NCBI RefSeq assembly: GCF_005863245.1
Contig: NZ_VBUT01000002.1
Span: forward strand, 620,001 to 684,000
Reading direction: 5' to 3'
Source of the DNA: Nocardia cyriacigeorgica
GTDB taxonomy: Bacteria > Actinomycetota > Actinomycetes > Mycobacteriales > Mycobacteriaceae
DNA length: 64,000 bases
Position numbers and translations under genes: made by a program. The notes under the pieces are model-generated. The model searched no databases and was not told where the DNA came from. It worked only from the letters and a program-made list of their open reading frames with translations. Positions 17,696-31,681 of this stretch are shown here, one piece after another (position 1 is the first letter of the stretch; every line of letters begins with the position of its first letter).

Positions 17696-20047
17696 CTAGG
17701 TCCCTGTCTCGAGTGAGCTCAGCACCTCGGGCAGATCCGCGCTGTGCAGCACGGTCAGCCGCTGAGTCGCCCGGGTCAGCGCGACATACAGATCGTTGAG
17801 CCCGCGCGGCGATTCACCGATGATCCGGTCCGGTTCCACCAGATACACCGCGTCGAATTCCAGGCCCTTCACCTCGTGCACTGTCAGCACGCGCACCGAT
17901 TCCGCCGCCAGCTCGGCCAAGTCGCCGGCCAGCGCATGCGGCACGATCACCGCCATGGTGCCCGGCCCCTTCTCGGCCGCGAGCAGCCGCGCCACTTCCG
18001 TACGCAGCGCCGACTCCTCGCACCGATGCGCGCGCGGCGGATGCCCGGTCGCGCGGACCGAACGTGGCGCCCGCGCCTCGGGATCGATGGCCGCCAGCAC
18101 CTGCGCCGCCACGTCCATGATCTCGGCGGGCGTGCGGTAGTTGACGGTGAGCTCGGTGAGCTTCCAGCGCCTGGCCACATACGGCTCCAGCACCGTCTGC
18201 CAGGTGGACGCCCCGGCCGGATCGCCGGTCTGGGCGACGTCGCCGACCACGGTCATCCAGCGGTTCGGGATGCGGCGCATCACCATCCGCCACGCCATCT
18301 CCGACAACTCCTGCGCCTCGTCGACGATGACGTGGCCGTAGGTCCAGGTACGGTCGCCCGCCGCGCGTTCGGCGGTGGTCTGGCGGGTGCGCACCTGCTG
18401 GCGTTCGGCCAGCTGGCTCGCGTCGATCAGGTCGTAGGCCATGAGGATCTCGGGATCGAGTTCGTCCTCGAGATCCTGCGGCGCCGATCCGGTGAGGATG
18501 TCGAGGGCGTCCTGGGCCTCGGCCAGTTGGGCGCGCCAGCGGCGGCGGGCACGTTCGCGTTCCTCGGCGTCATCGATGCCGAGCAGTTCGGCCAGCTCGT
18601 CGAGCAGCGGGGCGTCGGCGGCGCTGAACTCCCCGGTGTCCGGGCGCAGCAGTTCGGCGCGGTCGGCCGGATCCAGCGAACTCGCCGCCCGGTCCAGGCG
18701 GGCCGGATCGGCGAGCAGATCGGCCAGCACCTGCTGCGGTGTCAGGATCGGCCACAGCGCGCCGATCGCGCGCTGGATCTGCGGATCCGAGCGCATCTCG
18801 TCGGCGATCTCGGCCAGGTCGGTGCTGCTGAGCAGGCTGCGGGCGCCGTCGACGGGGTCGGCGCCCATGGTGGCGGCGAGCTGCTCGGTGAGCGCGTCGA
18901 TCACCGAGGACGCGAAGATCGGGCGGGCCAGGTTGTGCGGGCGCCGCGAGGAACGAGCCCGGCCCCTGGCCTTGGTGACGATCTTGCGGTTCAGCGTCAA
19001 CGGATAGCCGTCGAAGCTCAGTTCGATCGGCTCCGGCGGCACCTCCTGCCGGTCCCGCACCGCCTGCTTGAGCACCTCCAGAATGCTCAGCGAGCCCTTG
19101 ATCTCACCGGCCCGCAAGGAGTCCTCGCGGGTGGCCTTCACCCCCGGATACAGGTCGCCGATGGTGGACAGCAGCACACCGGTCTCACCCAGTGAGGGCA
19201 GCACCTGGCCGATGTAGTCGAGGAAGGTCGCGTTCGGGCCGATGATCAGCACACCGGCCTTGGCCAGCTGCTGGCGGTAGGTGTAGAGCAGGTAGGCGGC
19301 GCGATGCAGCGCCACCGCGGTCTTGCCGGTACCCGGCCCACCCTGCACCACCAGCACACTCTTGTGCTCGGCGCGGATGATCGCGTCCTGCTCGCTCTGG
19401 ATCGTCTCGACGATGTCGTTCATATGGCCCGTGCGGGCGGCGTTCAACGCCGACAGCAGGGCGCTCTCACTGCCGACGCCGCCGTCGTCCGCGGTGACCC
19501 CGGCGCGCCGGGCCGCCTCCAGATCCAGGTATTCGTCGTTGATCGCGGTGACCCGGCGGTTGCGCGAACGGATGTGGCGGCGGCGCAGCACGCCGTCCGG
19601 CGCGGCGGTGGTGGCCAGGTAGAACGGCCGGGCCAGCGGGGCGCGCCAATCCAGCAGCAGGGTCTCGTAATCGTTGTGCTCGTCGAGGATGCCGAGGCGG
19701 CCGATGTAGCGGCGTTCGGCGTCGGGCTCACCCTCCTCGGCGCCGTCGCCGTCGAGGTCGATGCGGCCGAAGCACAGGCCGTGCTCGGCGGCATCGTATT
19801 TGGCCAGGTCCTCGGTATAGAGCTGAGTGAACGACTCGCGTTCGCTGCGCGCCTGCGGGGTCCCGCCGGTCTCCAGCAGGACGGTGCGCAGCCGTTCGGT
19901 GGCGTACTTGCGCATGCCGTCGAGGCGGTCGTAGAGGACGTTCAGATGCGCCTGTTCCCGATCGATGTCGGTGTCGGGGCTCGATGCGGTGGTGGTCTCG
20001 GCGTCCGGGATCGGGGAGCGATGATCCTGGGTGAGGCGGTCGGGCAA
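17696..20047 (-). CDS. helD: RNA polymerase-recycling ATPase HelD
   Basis: This 783-residue superfamily-1 helicase-like protein has an N-terminal coiled-coil arm (about 28-90), Walker A GGPGTGKT (236-243), the split UvrD-like motor with VIVDEAQELSEMAW, and C-terminal motifs TVHEVKGLEFDAVYL and LYVALTRATQRL. HelD enters the secondary and primary channels of RNA polymerase and releases stalled or rifampicin-bound complexes. The length and lack of a nuclease domain fit the actinobacterial class. The start is TTG with AAGGAG 7 nt upstream. I saw no rifampicin-associated element upstream. Confidence 0.88.
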   Translation of the reverse strand: MPDRLTQDHRSPIPDAETTTASSPDTDIDREQAHLNVLYDRLDGMRKYATERLRTVLLETGGTPQARSERESFTQLYTEDLAKYDAAEHGLCFGRIDLDGDGAEEGEPDAERRYIGRLGILDEHNDYETLLLDWRAPLARPFYLATTAAPDGVLRRRHIRSRNRRVTAINDEYLDLEAARRAGVTADDGGVGSESALLSALNAARTGHMNDIVETIQSEQDAIIRAEHKSVLVVQGGPGTGKTAVALHRAAYLLYTYRQQLAKAGVLIIGPNATFLDYIGQVLPSLGETGVLLSTIGDLYPGVKATREDSLRAGEIKGSLSILEVLKQAVRDRQEVPPEPIELSFDGYPLTLNRKIVTKARGRARSSRRPHNLARPIFASSVIDALTEQLAATMGADPVDGARSLLSSTDLAEIADEMRSDPQIQRAIGALWPILTPQQVLADLLADPARLDRAASSLDPADRAELLRPDTGEFSAADAPLLDELAELLGIDDAEERERARRRWRAQLAEAQDALDILTGSAPQDLEDELDPEILMAYDLIDASQLAERQQVRTRQTTAERAAGDRTWTYGHVIVDEAQELSEMAWRMVMRRIPNRWMTVVGDVAQTGDPAGASTWQTVLEPYVARRWKLTELTVNYRTPAEIMDVAAQVLAAIDPEARAPRSVRATGHPPRAHRCEESALRTEVARLLAAEKGPGTMAVIVPHALAGDLAELAAESVRVLTVHEVKGLEFDAVYLVEPDRIIGESPRGLNDLYVALTRATQRLTVLHSADLPEVLSSLETGT

Positions 20048-20175
20048 AACGAACTCCTTGTCACCCGGTGCACGGGCACCAGTGGGCAGGCAGACGACAG
20101 CGTGGCGGCGGGCGCGGACGATCGGAAAACGGAATCGTCCAGTCTACTGTGCGTTCGGCGTGGTCGCCGCCGCGC

Positions 20176-21528
20176 TCAGGACGCGTGGGTGTTGTCGGTC
20201 CTGCGGGCGGGCCCGATCAGGCCCTCGCGATGCCCGGCCGGCTTGGCGCGATACATCGCCACGTCCGCGTCGTGCAGGACCGCCTCGGGGGTGCGCCGGT
20301 CGCCCGGACGTAGCGCGGTGACCCCGATCGAGGCGTTGACCTCGATGCGATGACCGCGCGCCACGATCGGCTCGGCCATGGTCCGCTGCAACCGCAGAAT
20401 CAGCGCGTCCAGATCGGCTTGCCGGGTGCGCCCGGACAGCAGCACCAGGAATTCGTCGCCGCCGAGCCTGCCGACGATATCGTCGGCGCGCAGCGCCCGC
20501 TGCAAACGCTGCGCCACGATCTGCAGCACCGTGTCGCCGATGGCGTGGCCGAGGGTGTCGTTGATCGCCTTGAAACCGTCCAGGTCGATGAACATCACCA
20601 CCGACACCGGCAGATCCGCGCTGGCGGCCAGCGCCCCGGCCAGCTGCGACAGGATCAGCGACCGGTTGGCCAGCCCGGTCAGCGAATCGTGGGTGGCCTG
20701 ATATTCCAGGTGCCGTCTGCTGGCCCGGTATTCGGTGATGTCGGCGAACGAGGACACCGCCGAGGAATCCGGATCGCCGGGATTGAGCAGCCTGCTCGAC
20801 CCGGACAGCCAGCGTCGCTGCCCGTCGGAGCGGTCGACGCCGAAGACGAAACCGGTGATGGTCTCGCCGGTGGCCAGGGTGCGCGCGACCGGATGCCGGG
20901 CGGTGGCCATCGGCTGGGCGTTGGTGTCCAGCAGCGTCAGCGGCAACTCGGCGATGCTCACACCGGACAGGTCACCGGCGTCCTCGATGCCGAAGATGCG
21001 TCGCGCGGCCGGATTGACCGATTCGATCCGGCCGTCCCGGTCGATGACCGCCACGCCCTCCTCGAGCTGGGACACCACCGTGGTGAAGTGCTGTTCGGCG
21101 CGGCGCTGGGCGGCCTCGGCCGCGCGCTGAGCGCTCAGGTCGTGGATGACGACCTGATAGGCGGCCTGATCCTGCCATACCGTGAGCACCGAGACGGTCT
21201 CCACCGGCACGTGCGTGCCATCCAGCCGCAGCAGCGTCATCTCGGCGGGCGGGGAGGCCGCACCCGCCCTGGTGAGCCGGGAGATGCGGTCGAGCATGCC
21301 CGGCACCGAATCCGGGTGCACGAACTGCACCAGCGGGCGGCCGACCAGATCGTGCGGGCCGGAGGCGGCCAGCATGCGCACCGTCGCCGGGTTGACGTAG
21401 ACGATGATGCCGCGTTCGTGCACGCAGATACCGTCCGGAGTGTGTTCGACAAGAGACCGGTACCGCTGCGCCAGCTGCTCGGCGGCGCTGAGCCTGTCCT
21501 CTCCCACCTCGAACCCCCGATCGTCCAC
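20176..21528 (-). CDS. PAS-PAS-GGDEF diguanylate cyclase
   Basis: This 450-residue protein has two PAS sensor domains (about 20-130 and 145-268) and a GGDEF domain (about 275-440). The active-site motif GGDEF is intact at 356-360. The inhibitory site RADD (347-350) is placed exactly five residues before it, so product-inhibited c-di-GMP synthesis is expected. There is no transmembrane segment, so sensing is cytosolic. The start is GTG 21528; another GTG at 21507 is possible. No EAL or PilZ gene is near, so the c-di-GMP target is elsewhere. Confidence 0.92.
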   Translation of the reverse strand: MDDRGFEVGEDRLSAAEQLAQRYRSLVEHTPDGICVHERGIIVYVNPATVRMLAASGPHDLVGRPLVQFVHPDSVPGMLDRISRLTRAGAASPPAEMTLLRLDGTHVPVETVSVLTVWQDQAAYQVVIHDLSAQRAAEAAQRRAEQHFTTVVSQLEEGVAVIDRDGRIESVNPAARRIFGIEDAGDLSGVSIAELPLTLLDTNAQPMATARHPVARTLATGETITGFVFGVDRSDGQRRWLSGSSRLLNPGDPDSSAVSSFADITEYRASRRHLEYQATHDSLTGLANRSLILSQLAGALAASADLPVSVVMFIDLDGFKAINDTLGHAIGDTVLQIVAQRLQRALRADDIVGRLGGDEFLVLLSGRTRQADLDALILRLQRTMAEPIVARGHRIEVNASIGVTALRPGDRRTPEAVLHDADVAMYRAKPAGHREGLIGPARRTDNTHAS

Positions 21529-21726
21529 CGGTAACTGGTCATTGGAGCACGGGATTTATTCTGGCTCCGACATGTGCGCCGCTGACCTGATCGGCGCGAT
21601 TGCCGAGATGTCGTGTGTGTCGCGTTCTGTGCTCGGGCCCCGATCCGGTGATCATGACAGAACCGGTTCTTCACGACGGCGGGCCGGCGCGAGTGGCCGG
21701 AGAAGATCGGGCCGAGGAGCGATGCC

Positions 21727-22893
21727 ATGTCCGAACCTGATCATCATATGTCCATCGCCGGTGTCGGTGCTGTCACCGGGTACGGATGGGGACGCGAGGC
21801 GCTGTGGCGCGGACTGCTCAGCGGCAAGTCGGCGGCCGGTGTGCAGCCCGGTTACGGCGCGGGACGCGATGAACCGGCCTGGGTGTCGCTGGTTCCATCC
21901 GGCGGCGATCCGCGGGTGAGCAGCAGCCGGTACGGGCGCGCCGTACACGCGGCGGCGCGCGAGGCCATCGAGGACGCGGGCGCCCGTGGCTGGCGGCCGG
22001 GCCGCACAGTCGGCCTGCTGCACGCGATCGTGCTCGGCGATGTGGCCAACTGGCGTGACTTCTACACCGTCGACGGCGGCCACCGGCGTTCTCGGGACTA
22101 TCTGCCGCTGCTGCCGTCCACGCCGATCTCGGTGGTGATGCAGGAGTTCGGTTTCCACGGTCCGGCGATGAACGTGTCCGCGGCGTGCAGTTCCGGCAAT
22201 GCCGCGTTGATCACGGCGAAGTTGTGGCTCGACACCGGCCAGGCCGACGACGTGGTGTGCGTGGTGAGCGACCTGTCGGCGACACCGGAGATGGTGGAGC
22301 ATTTCGTGCGGCTCGGTGCCGCCGTCACCGACGCCGAACCGCTGCAGGCCTGCCGCCCGTTCCAGGAGGGCAGCCGCGGCTTCAGCATGGGGGAGGCGTC
22401 GGTGGGGTTCGTGCTCAGCCGCTCGGCGCCGCGCCCGTATGCCAGGGTGCTCGGTGGCGCGATGACCAATGACGGCTATCACGTGGTGTCGGTGGATCCC
22501 GGGCACCGCCGGATCATCGACTGCGCGCGCCGGGCGCTGCGCGCGGCGGGCGTGCCTGCGGATCAGGTGGAGTTCTTCAATGCTCACGGCACCGGCACCC
22601 GCCAGTGCGACAACGCCGAACGGGCCCTGCTGACGGAGGTCTTCGACGACCGGCCCGCCATCTACGCCCTCAAGCCGCTGACCGGCCATTGCCAGGGTGC
22701 GGCGGCCGCGGTGGAAATCGCCGCCGCGGCCATGGGTTTCGAGCGCTCGCTCGTGCCTGCCGCGCCGATCGTCGCGTCACCGCACCCGCGGTTACTGGAC
22801 GGGCCGGTGGCCGGTGCCGGCGGGATCACGGCGAAGCTGTCGCTGGGGATGGGCGGCAACAACTCGATGGTGGTGCTGGCACCGCCGGAGTGA
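21727..22893 (+). CDS. Orphan beta-ketoacyl synthase (KAS-II/FabF-like)
   Basis: This 388-residue thiolase-fold condensing enzyme has its catalytic triad intact: C154 (SAACSSGNAA), H287 (NAHGTGT) and H321 with K316 (KPLTGHCQGAA). It condenses acyl and malonyl units held on an acyl carrier protein. No carrier protein, acyltransferase, reductase or dehydratase gene lies nearby, so its partners are elsewhere. GAGGAG lies 7 nt before ATG 21727. It converges on devS (12 bp apart). The N-terminal half is divergent from housekeeping FabF, so a role in a specialised lipid or polyketide is possible. Confidence 0.85.
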   Translation: MSEPDHHMSIAGVGAVTGYGWGREALWRGLLSGKSAAGVQPGYGAGRDEPAWVSLVPSGGDPRVSSSRYGRAVHAAAREAIEDAGARGWRPGRTVGLLHAIVLGDVANWRDFYTVDGGHRRSRDYLPLLPSTPISVVMQEFGFHGPAMNVSAACSSGNAALITAKLWLDTGQADDVVCVVSDLSATPEMVEHFVRLGAAVTDAEPLQACRPFQEGSRGFSMGEASVGFVLSRSAPRPYARVLGGAMTNDGYHVVSVDPGHRRIIDCARRALRAAGVPADQVEFFNAHGTGTRQCDNAERALLTEVFDDRPAIYALKPLTGHCQGAAAAVEIAAAAMGFERSLVPAAPIVASPHPRLLDGPVAGAGGITAKLSLGMGGNNSMVVLAPPE

Positions 22894-22905
22894 GACGCGC
22901 ACGAC

Positions 22906-25650
<2,745 letters not shown>

Positions 25651-25653
25651 CGC

Positions 25654-26286
25654 CTACCGCTCGCCGAGCTTGGTGGCCAGCACCGCGGCCTGGGTGCGCC
25701 GCTCCACGCCGAGCTTGGCGAGCAACCGGGAGACGTAGTTCTTCACCGTCTTCTCCGCCAGGAACATGCGCGCGGCGATCTGCCGATTCGTCAGCCCCTC
25801 ACCGAGCAGGGTCAGCAGCTTGCGTTCCTGCTCGGTGAGCCCGGCCAGCGGGCCGTCGTCCTCGGTGCTGCGCCGCAGCCGCGTCCGCAGGGCCGCCGCC
25901 GCGCGGGTATCGAGCAGCGAACGGCCCGCGCCGACCTCCTTGACGGCGTCGGCGAGCTCCATCCCCTTGATGTTCTTCACCACATATCCGCTGGCGCCGG
26001 CGAGGATCGCGTCGAGCATGGCCTGATCGTCGGTGTAGGAGGTCAGGATCAGGCAGCGTAGATCGTCGAATTCGGCGAGCAGGTCGCGGCACAGCTCGAT
26101 GCCGTTGCCGTCGGGTAATCGCACGTCCAGCACCGCCACTCGGGGACGCAGCGCCCGGATGCCGATCATCGCCGAGGCGACGTCGCCCGCCTGGCCGACG
26201 ACGGTGAGCTCCGGATCGCTCTCCAGCAGGTCGATCAGGCCGCGGCGGACGATCTCGTGATCGTCGACCAGGAACACCTCGAGCAC
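25654..26286 (-). CDS. devR: Response regulator DevR/DosR
   Basis: This 210-residue NarL/LuxR-type regulator has a receiver domain (1-120) with phospho-acceptor D54 in [20 protein letters not shown] and a C-terminal helix-turn-helix (about 148-205, [20 protein letters not shown]). It is clearly orthologous to M. tuberculosis DosR, the master regulator of hypoxic dormancy. The start is GTG with AGGAG 6 nt upstream. It converges on the hibernation factor gene, 3 bp apart, so devR and devS are not adjacent and must be transcribed separately. Confidence 0.95.
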   Translation of the reverse strand: MLEVFLVDDHEIVRRGLIDLLESDPELTVVGQAGDVASAMIGIRALRPRVAVLDVRLPDGNGIELCRDLLAEFDDLRCLILTSYTDDQAMLDAILAGASGYVVKNIKGMELADAVKEVGAGRSLLDTRAAAALRTRLRRSTEDDGPLAGLTEQERKLLTLLGEGLTNRQIAARMFLAEKTVKNYVSRLLAKLGVERRTQAAVLATKLGER

Positions 26287-26342
26287 AGCCGACTCCTGTT
26301 CGTTTGTCTACCCTGGTCAAGGTAGCTCGCCGAACGGCTGTG

Positions 26343-26362
26343 GGGGATGGCCGAAAGTCATC
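26343..26362 (-). promoter_or_regulatory. DosR-type box upstream of devR
   Basis: Read on the minus strand, this stretch contains GACTTTCGGCC followed by a C-rich half (ATCCCC). The 11-nt core (26349-26359) is identical to that of the box at 24814. It lies about 60-75 nt before the devR start in the devR-uvrA interval. DevR autoactivation is the expected meaning. Confidence 0.5.
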
Positions 26363-26485
26363 TGGCGGGCCTCGACCCTCGCCCGGGAAAACTTGTCGGT
26401 GGTCCGGCCTAGCATGGCCGCCGGGGACATATCGGCATGCCAGAACCCGGTACGCGGGATATCGAAGAGAGAAGGGACCCACCTG

Positions 26486-29413
<2,928 letters not shown>

Positions 29414-29418
29414 CGGCT

Positions 29419-29449
29419 CGGGTGGCGGCAGGTTCCCGGCCGCCACCCG
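29419..29449. terminator. Terminator hairpin after uvrA
   Basis: An 11-bp perfect stem with a 9-nt loop begins 6 nt after the uvrA stop. The convergent hydrolase gene ends at 29468. Confidence 0.65.
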
Positions 29450-29467
29450 GCCTCGTGTGCCGGCCGG

Positions 29468-30172
29468 TCAGCGCTGGGCGATGGTGTGGATCAGTTCGGC
29501 GAGCTCGTGCGGCTTGGACCACATGGGCCAGTGGCCGGTGGGCAGGTCGACGTATTCGGCGTCGATGCGGGCCAGCTCCGCGAACATCGGCATCTCGCCT
29601 TCGTCGCGCAGCTTCCGCACCACCTCGGCGGTGAAGGTATTGCAGATCACCGTGGTCGGGATCTGCCGGCCCGCGGGCTGGTCGCTGAGGCGGAGCGGCG
29701 CCGCGGCGACCGCGGTGGGTTCGGAGACCGCGCGGGCCCGGAAGGTCGCCAGGGCCGCCTCGTCGAGTCCGGCGAGGTTGTCGCCATCGGCTTCCAGCTC
29801 GCGCCACTCGGGCAGCGGGTACTCGCGGGCGGCGAGGTCGAGTTCGGAGTTGAGCACGAAACCGTTGGGCAGCGGCGCGCTGTCGACGTAGATCGCCCGG
29901 GAGAACCGCTCCGGCGCCTGATCGCAGGCCAGATAGGCGGCCGCGCCACCACCGGAATGCGCGACGAGCACCGCGGTCTCGCCGCCGGCGGCCGCGACGA
30001 TGGCCTCGGCCTGCCGTTCGAGGGTGGCCTCCAGCCGGTCCGCGTCGTCGGGGTCGAGGCCGGGCAGGGTCAGCGCCAGCACGTCGTCACCGTGGCGGCG
30101 CAGATCGGCCGCGACCTCGTCCCACGCCCATGCGCCCAACCAGAAACCGGGAACCAGAAGTATCCGTGCCAT
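29468..30172 (-). CDS. Alpha/beta-hydrolase (serine type)
   Basis: This 234-residue protein has an alpha/beta-hydrolase fold with an oxyanion region VPGFWLGAWAWDEVA, nucleophile S73 in VAHSGGGAAAY and the catalytic histidine in PTGHWPMWSKP near the C terminus. It resembles small esterase/salicylate-esterase-like proteins. The substrate is unknown. ATG 30172 is the start that gives the usual MARILLVPGFW terminus. It stands alone, divergent from the microprotein genes at 30489. Confidence 0.82.
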   Translation of the reverse strand: MARILLVPGFWLGAWAWDEVAADLRRHGDDVLALTLPGLDPDDADRLEATLERQAEAIVAAAGGETAVLVAHSGGGAAAYLACDQAPERFSRAIYVDSAPLPNGFVLNSELDLAAREYPLPEWRELEADGDNLAGLDEAALATFRARAVSEPTAVAAAPLRLSDQPAGRQIPTTVICNTFTAEVVRKLRDEGEMPMFAELARIDAEYVDLPTGHWPMWSKPHELAELIHTIAQR

Positions 30173-30488
30173 CCCGAGAGCATCGCATGCCGGACCAGGG
30201 GCAGGACACGCGATTGCCGTTCGGCTCATGAAATGTGGTGTGCGACACTGATTCGCCTTGATGGTCGCCAGTGCCGCAGTTGTCCCGCAGCGGAGGCTGC
30301 ATCCATCGCGGGCGGCCGGACGAATTTGCCGGAAATCCACCCTAAAAGTGAAACACGCGTGTGTAGGATCTGCGCAACCGCGCCGGACAGGCTCGAGCGC
30401 GGTGATGGACAACCGGCCACGGCCTGCGGCGCATCGGGTGTGCGGTGCCGGCTCGATACGGCCGGTGCGAACGAAAGGAATGCCCGCC
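30173..30488 (+). other. 316-bp interval with candidate promoter of the microprotein operon
   Basis: No gene is seen in this stretch. A perfect ACACGCGTGT palindrome (30353-30362) directly precedes a TAGGAT hexamer (30364-30369), a plausible operator and -10 box. Transcription from about 30376 would give a leader of roughly 110 nt before the first microprotein. The palindrome covers the -10/-35 spacer, suggesting repression. Confidence 0.4.
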
Positions 30489-30584
30489 ATGGAAGGCGTC
30501 GACATCGGGGCCCTGATCACTCAGATCCTCGGATTTCTGAGCAGCGGCTCGTCTCTCAACTACACCCCGGGCACGCCTGCCTGA
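30489..30584 (+). CDS. Putative 31-residue microprotein A (tandem pair)
   Basis: The frame has 31 codons with GAAAGGAA 8 nt before the ATG. The product opens MEGVDIGALITQILGFLSSG and ends SLNYTPGTPA. It has no Lys, Arg or Cys; residues 4-18 form a hydrophobic amphipathic helix, followed by a Ser/Gly stretch and a TPG turn. Microprotein B follows 30 nt later and shares the core, with 10 identities over 24 aligned residues. Short acidic peptides of this build, encoded in tandem, recall the PorA/PorH mycomembrane channel peptides of corynebacteria, but there is no sequence proof. Confidence 0.6.
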   Translation: MEGVDIGALITQILGFLSSGSSLNYTPGTPA

Positions 30585-30614
30585 GCGCGGATCCACCGAA
30601 AGGAACCACCCATC

Positions 30615-30710
30615 ATGAACTCTGGAAGCGCTGGCCTCGGCGACATCTTCACCGCTATCGCCAACATGCTGAGCACCGGCTCGGCCATCTCGGTGACGCC
30701 CGGGATGTGA
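30615..30710 (+). CDS. Putative 31-residue microprotein B (tandem pair)
   Basis: This is the second member of the pair, also 31 codons, with the same GAAAGGAA ribosome site 9 nt upstream. It opens MNSGSAGLGDIFTAIANMLS and ends ISVTPGM. Shared positions with microprotein A include the glycine before the helix, T and I inside it, LS[ST]GS after it and the closing TPG. It carries one acidic residue and no basic one. A strong terminator begins 9 nt after the stop, so both are read from one short transcript. Paralogy, duplicated ribosome sites and the terminator together argue that the pair is real. Confidence 0.6.
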   Translation: MNSGSAGLGDIFTAIANMLSTGSAISVTPGM

Positions 30711-30718
30711 TCGACGAA

Positions 30719-30759
30719 CGAAGGCCGGGTCCCGCTGAACATGCGGGACCCGGCCTTCG
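30719..30759. terminator. Terminator of the microprotein operon
   Basis: A perfect 17-bp stem with a 7-nt loop (TGAACAT). It also lies beyond the 3' end of the convergent DUF1844 gene. Confidence 0.85.
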
Positions 30760-30784
30760 TGGCGTCCGGTGCGATGACCTCGCG

Positions 30785-31126
30785 TCAGTACACCGGCCCG
30801 GTGTACTTCTCGCCCGGCCCCTTGCCCGGCTCATCCGGATGCGCCGACGACTCGCGGAACGCCTTCTGCAACGACTGCAAGCCCTCGCGGATCGGTCCCG
30901 CGTGCGGGCCCAGATACTCCACCGACGCCGTCACCAGACCGGCCAGCGCGGTGATCACCCGCCGCGCCTCGTCCAGATCGCGGCGGCTGCTGGTCTCCGG
31001 ATCCTCATCGGCCAGCCCCAGCTTCTCCGCCGCCGAGCTCATCAGCATCACCGCGGCCCGGCTGATCACCTCCACCGCGGGGATATCGGCCAGTTCACGC
31101 ACAGAGCTGTCGGGCTGTTCAGTCAT
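30785..31126 (-). CDS. DUF1844-family protein
   Basis: This 113-residue protein has an all-helical core (about 15-95) with EVISRAAVMLMSSAAEKLGL and RDLDEARRVITALAGLVTAS, and a disordered C-terminal tail. The spelling matches DUF1844, a small family conserved in actinobacteria, often beside infC as here. No function is established. The start ATG 31126 and the DinB-like gene upstream (31160-31681) are on the same strand, 33 bp apart, so they may be co-transcribed. Confidence 0.85.
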   Translation of the reverse strand: MTEQPDSSVRELADIPAVEVISRAAVMLMSSAAEKLGLADEDPETSSRRDLDEARRVITALAGLVTASVEYLGPHAGPIREGLQSLQKAFRESSAHPDEPGKGPGEKYTGPVY

Positions 31127-31159
31127 GGCTATCAGGCTAGAACCCCCGGCCTGGCCTGT

Positions 31160-31681
31160 TCACGCCGCCGCCCGGATCATCCGCAGCTGGCCGATCTCGG
31201 CGATGTTCTTCATGAGCTCGGCGTTCACCCATGCCGCGAGATGGGCCACGGTCAGCCCGGCGTCCGCGGGCCAGGGATAGGCGACGGGTGCGTCGAGATC
31301 GGCGTCGGTGAGTGCGGTCAACGCCGTCAGCCAGTCGGTGCGCAGCTGCCGCAGACGTTCGACGGCCGCCGCGCCCGTGCCCGGCCAGCGCACACTCTCG
31401 CGCGAGCGCAGCGCGCGGCCGCTCACCTGGTCGAGGGCGGTGCTCCACCACCAGTCGATATGCCAGGTCAGCCATCCGATGGTCGGCACCGGGACCGGAT
31501 CGGGTTCGGTCTCGGCCCAGTCCGGATGCCAGACGCCGTCGGCATCGGGGCGTACGGTCCAGTTCGAAGGGGCGAACTCGGCGAGGACGTCGTCTTCGCA
31601 CAGGGCGTCGAGGTGATATTCCGCCAGGGCCCAGGTCAGTTCGAATTGCCAGGTCAACAGCTCGCGACGAGAATCGGACAT
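31160..31681 (-). CDS. DinB-like metal-binding four-helix protein
   Basis: This 173-residue protein has the DinB/YfiT four-helix pattern, with TIGWLTWHIDWWWSTAL in helix 2 and TVAHLAAWVNAELMKNIAEI in the last helix. Histidines in these helices form the metal site of the family. Members include thiol transferases and many proteins of unknown role. ATG 31681 begins MSDSRRELLTWQFELTW. It is divergent from the infC operon. Confidence 0.78.
   Translation of the reverse strand: MSDSRRELLTWQFELTWALAEYHLDALCEDDVLAEFAPSNWTVRPDADGVWHPDWAETEPDPVPVPTIGWLTWHIDWWWSTALDQVSGRALRSRESVRWPGTGAAAVERLRQLRTDWLTALTALTDADLDAPVAYPWPADAGLTVAHLAAWVNAELMKNIAEIGQLRMIRAAA

Noticed and set aside
20048..20175. Rifampicin-associated element upstream of helD
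   Set aside because: I looked for the inverted repeat GGGGCTTGC...GCAAGGCCCC and did not see it between helD and the cyclase gene.
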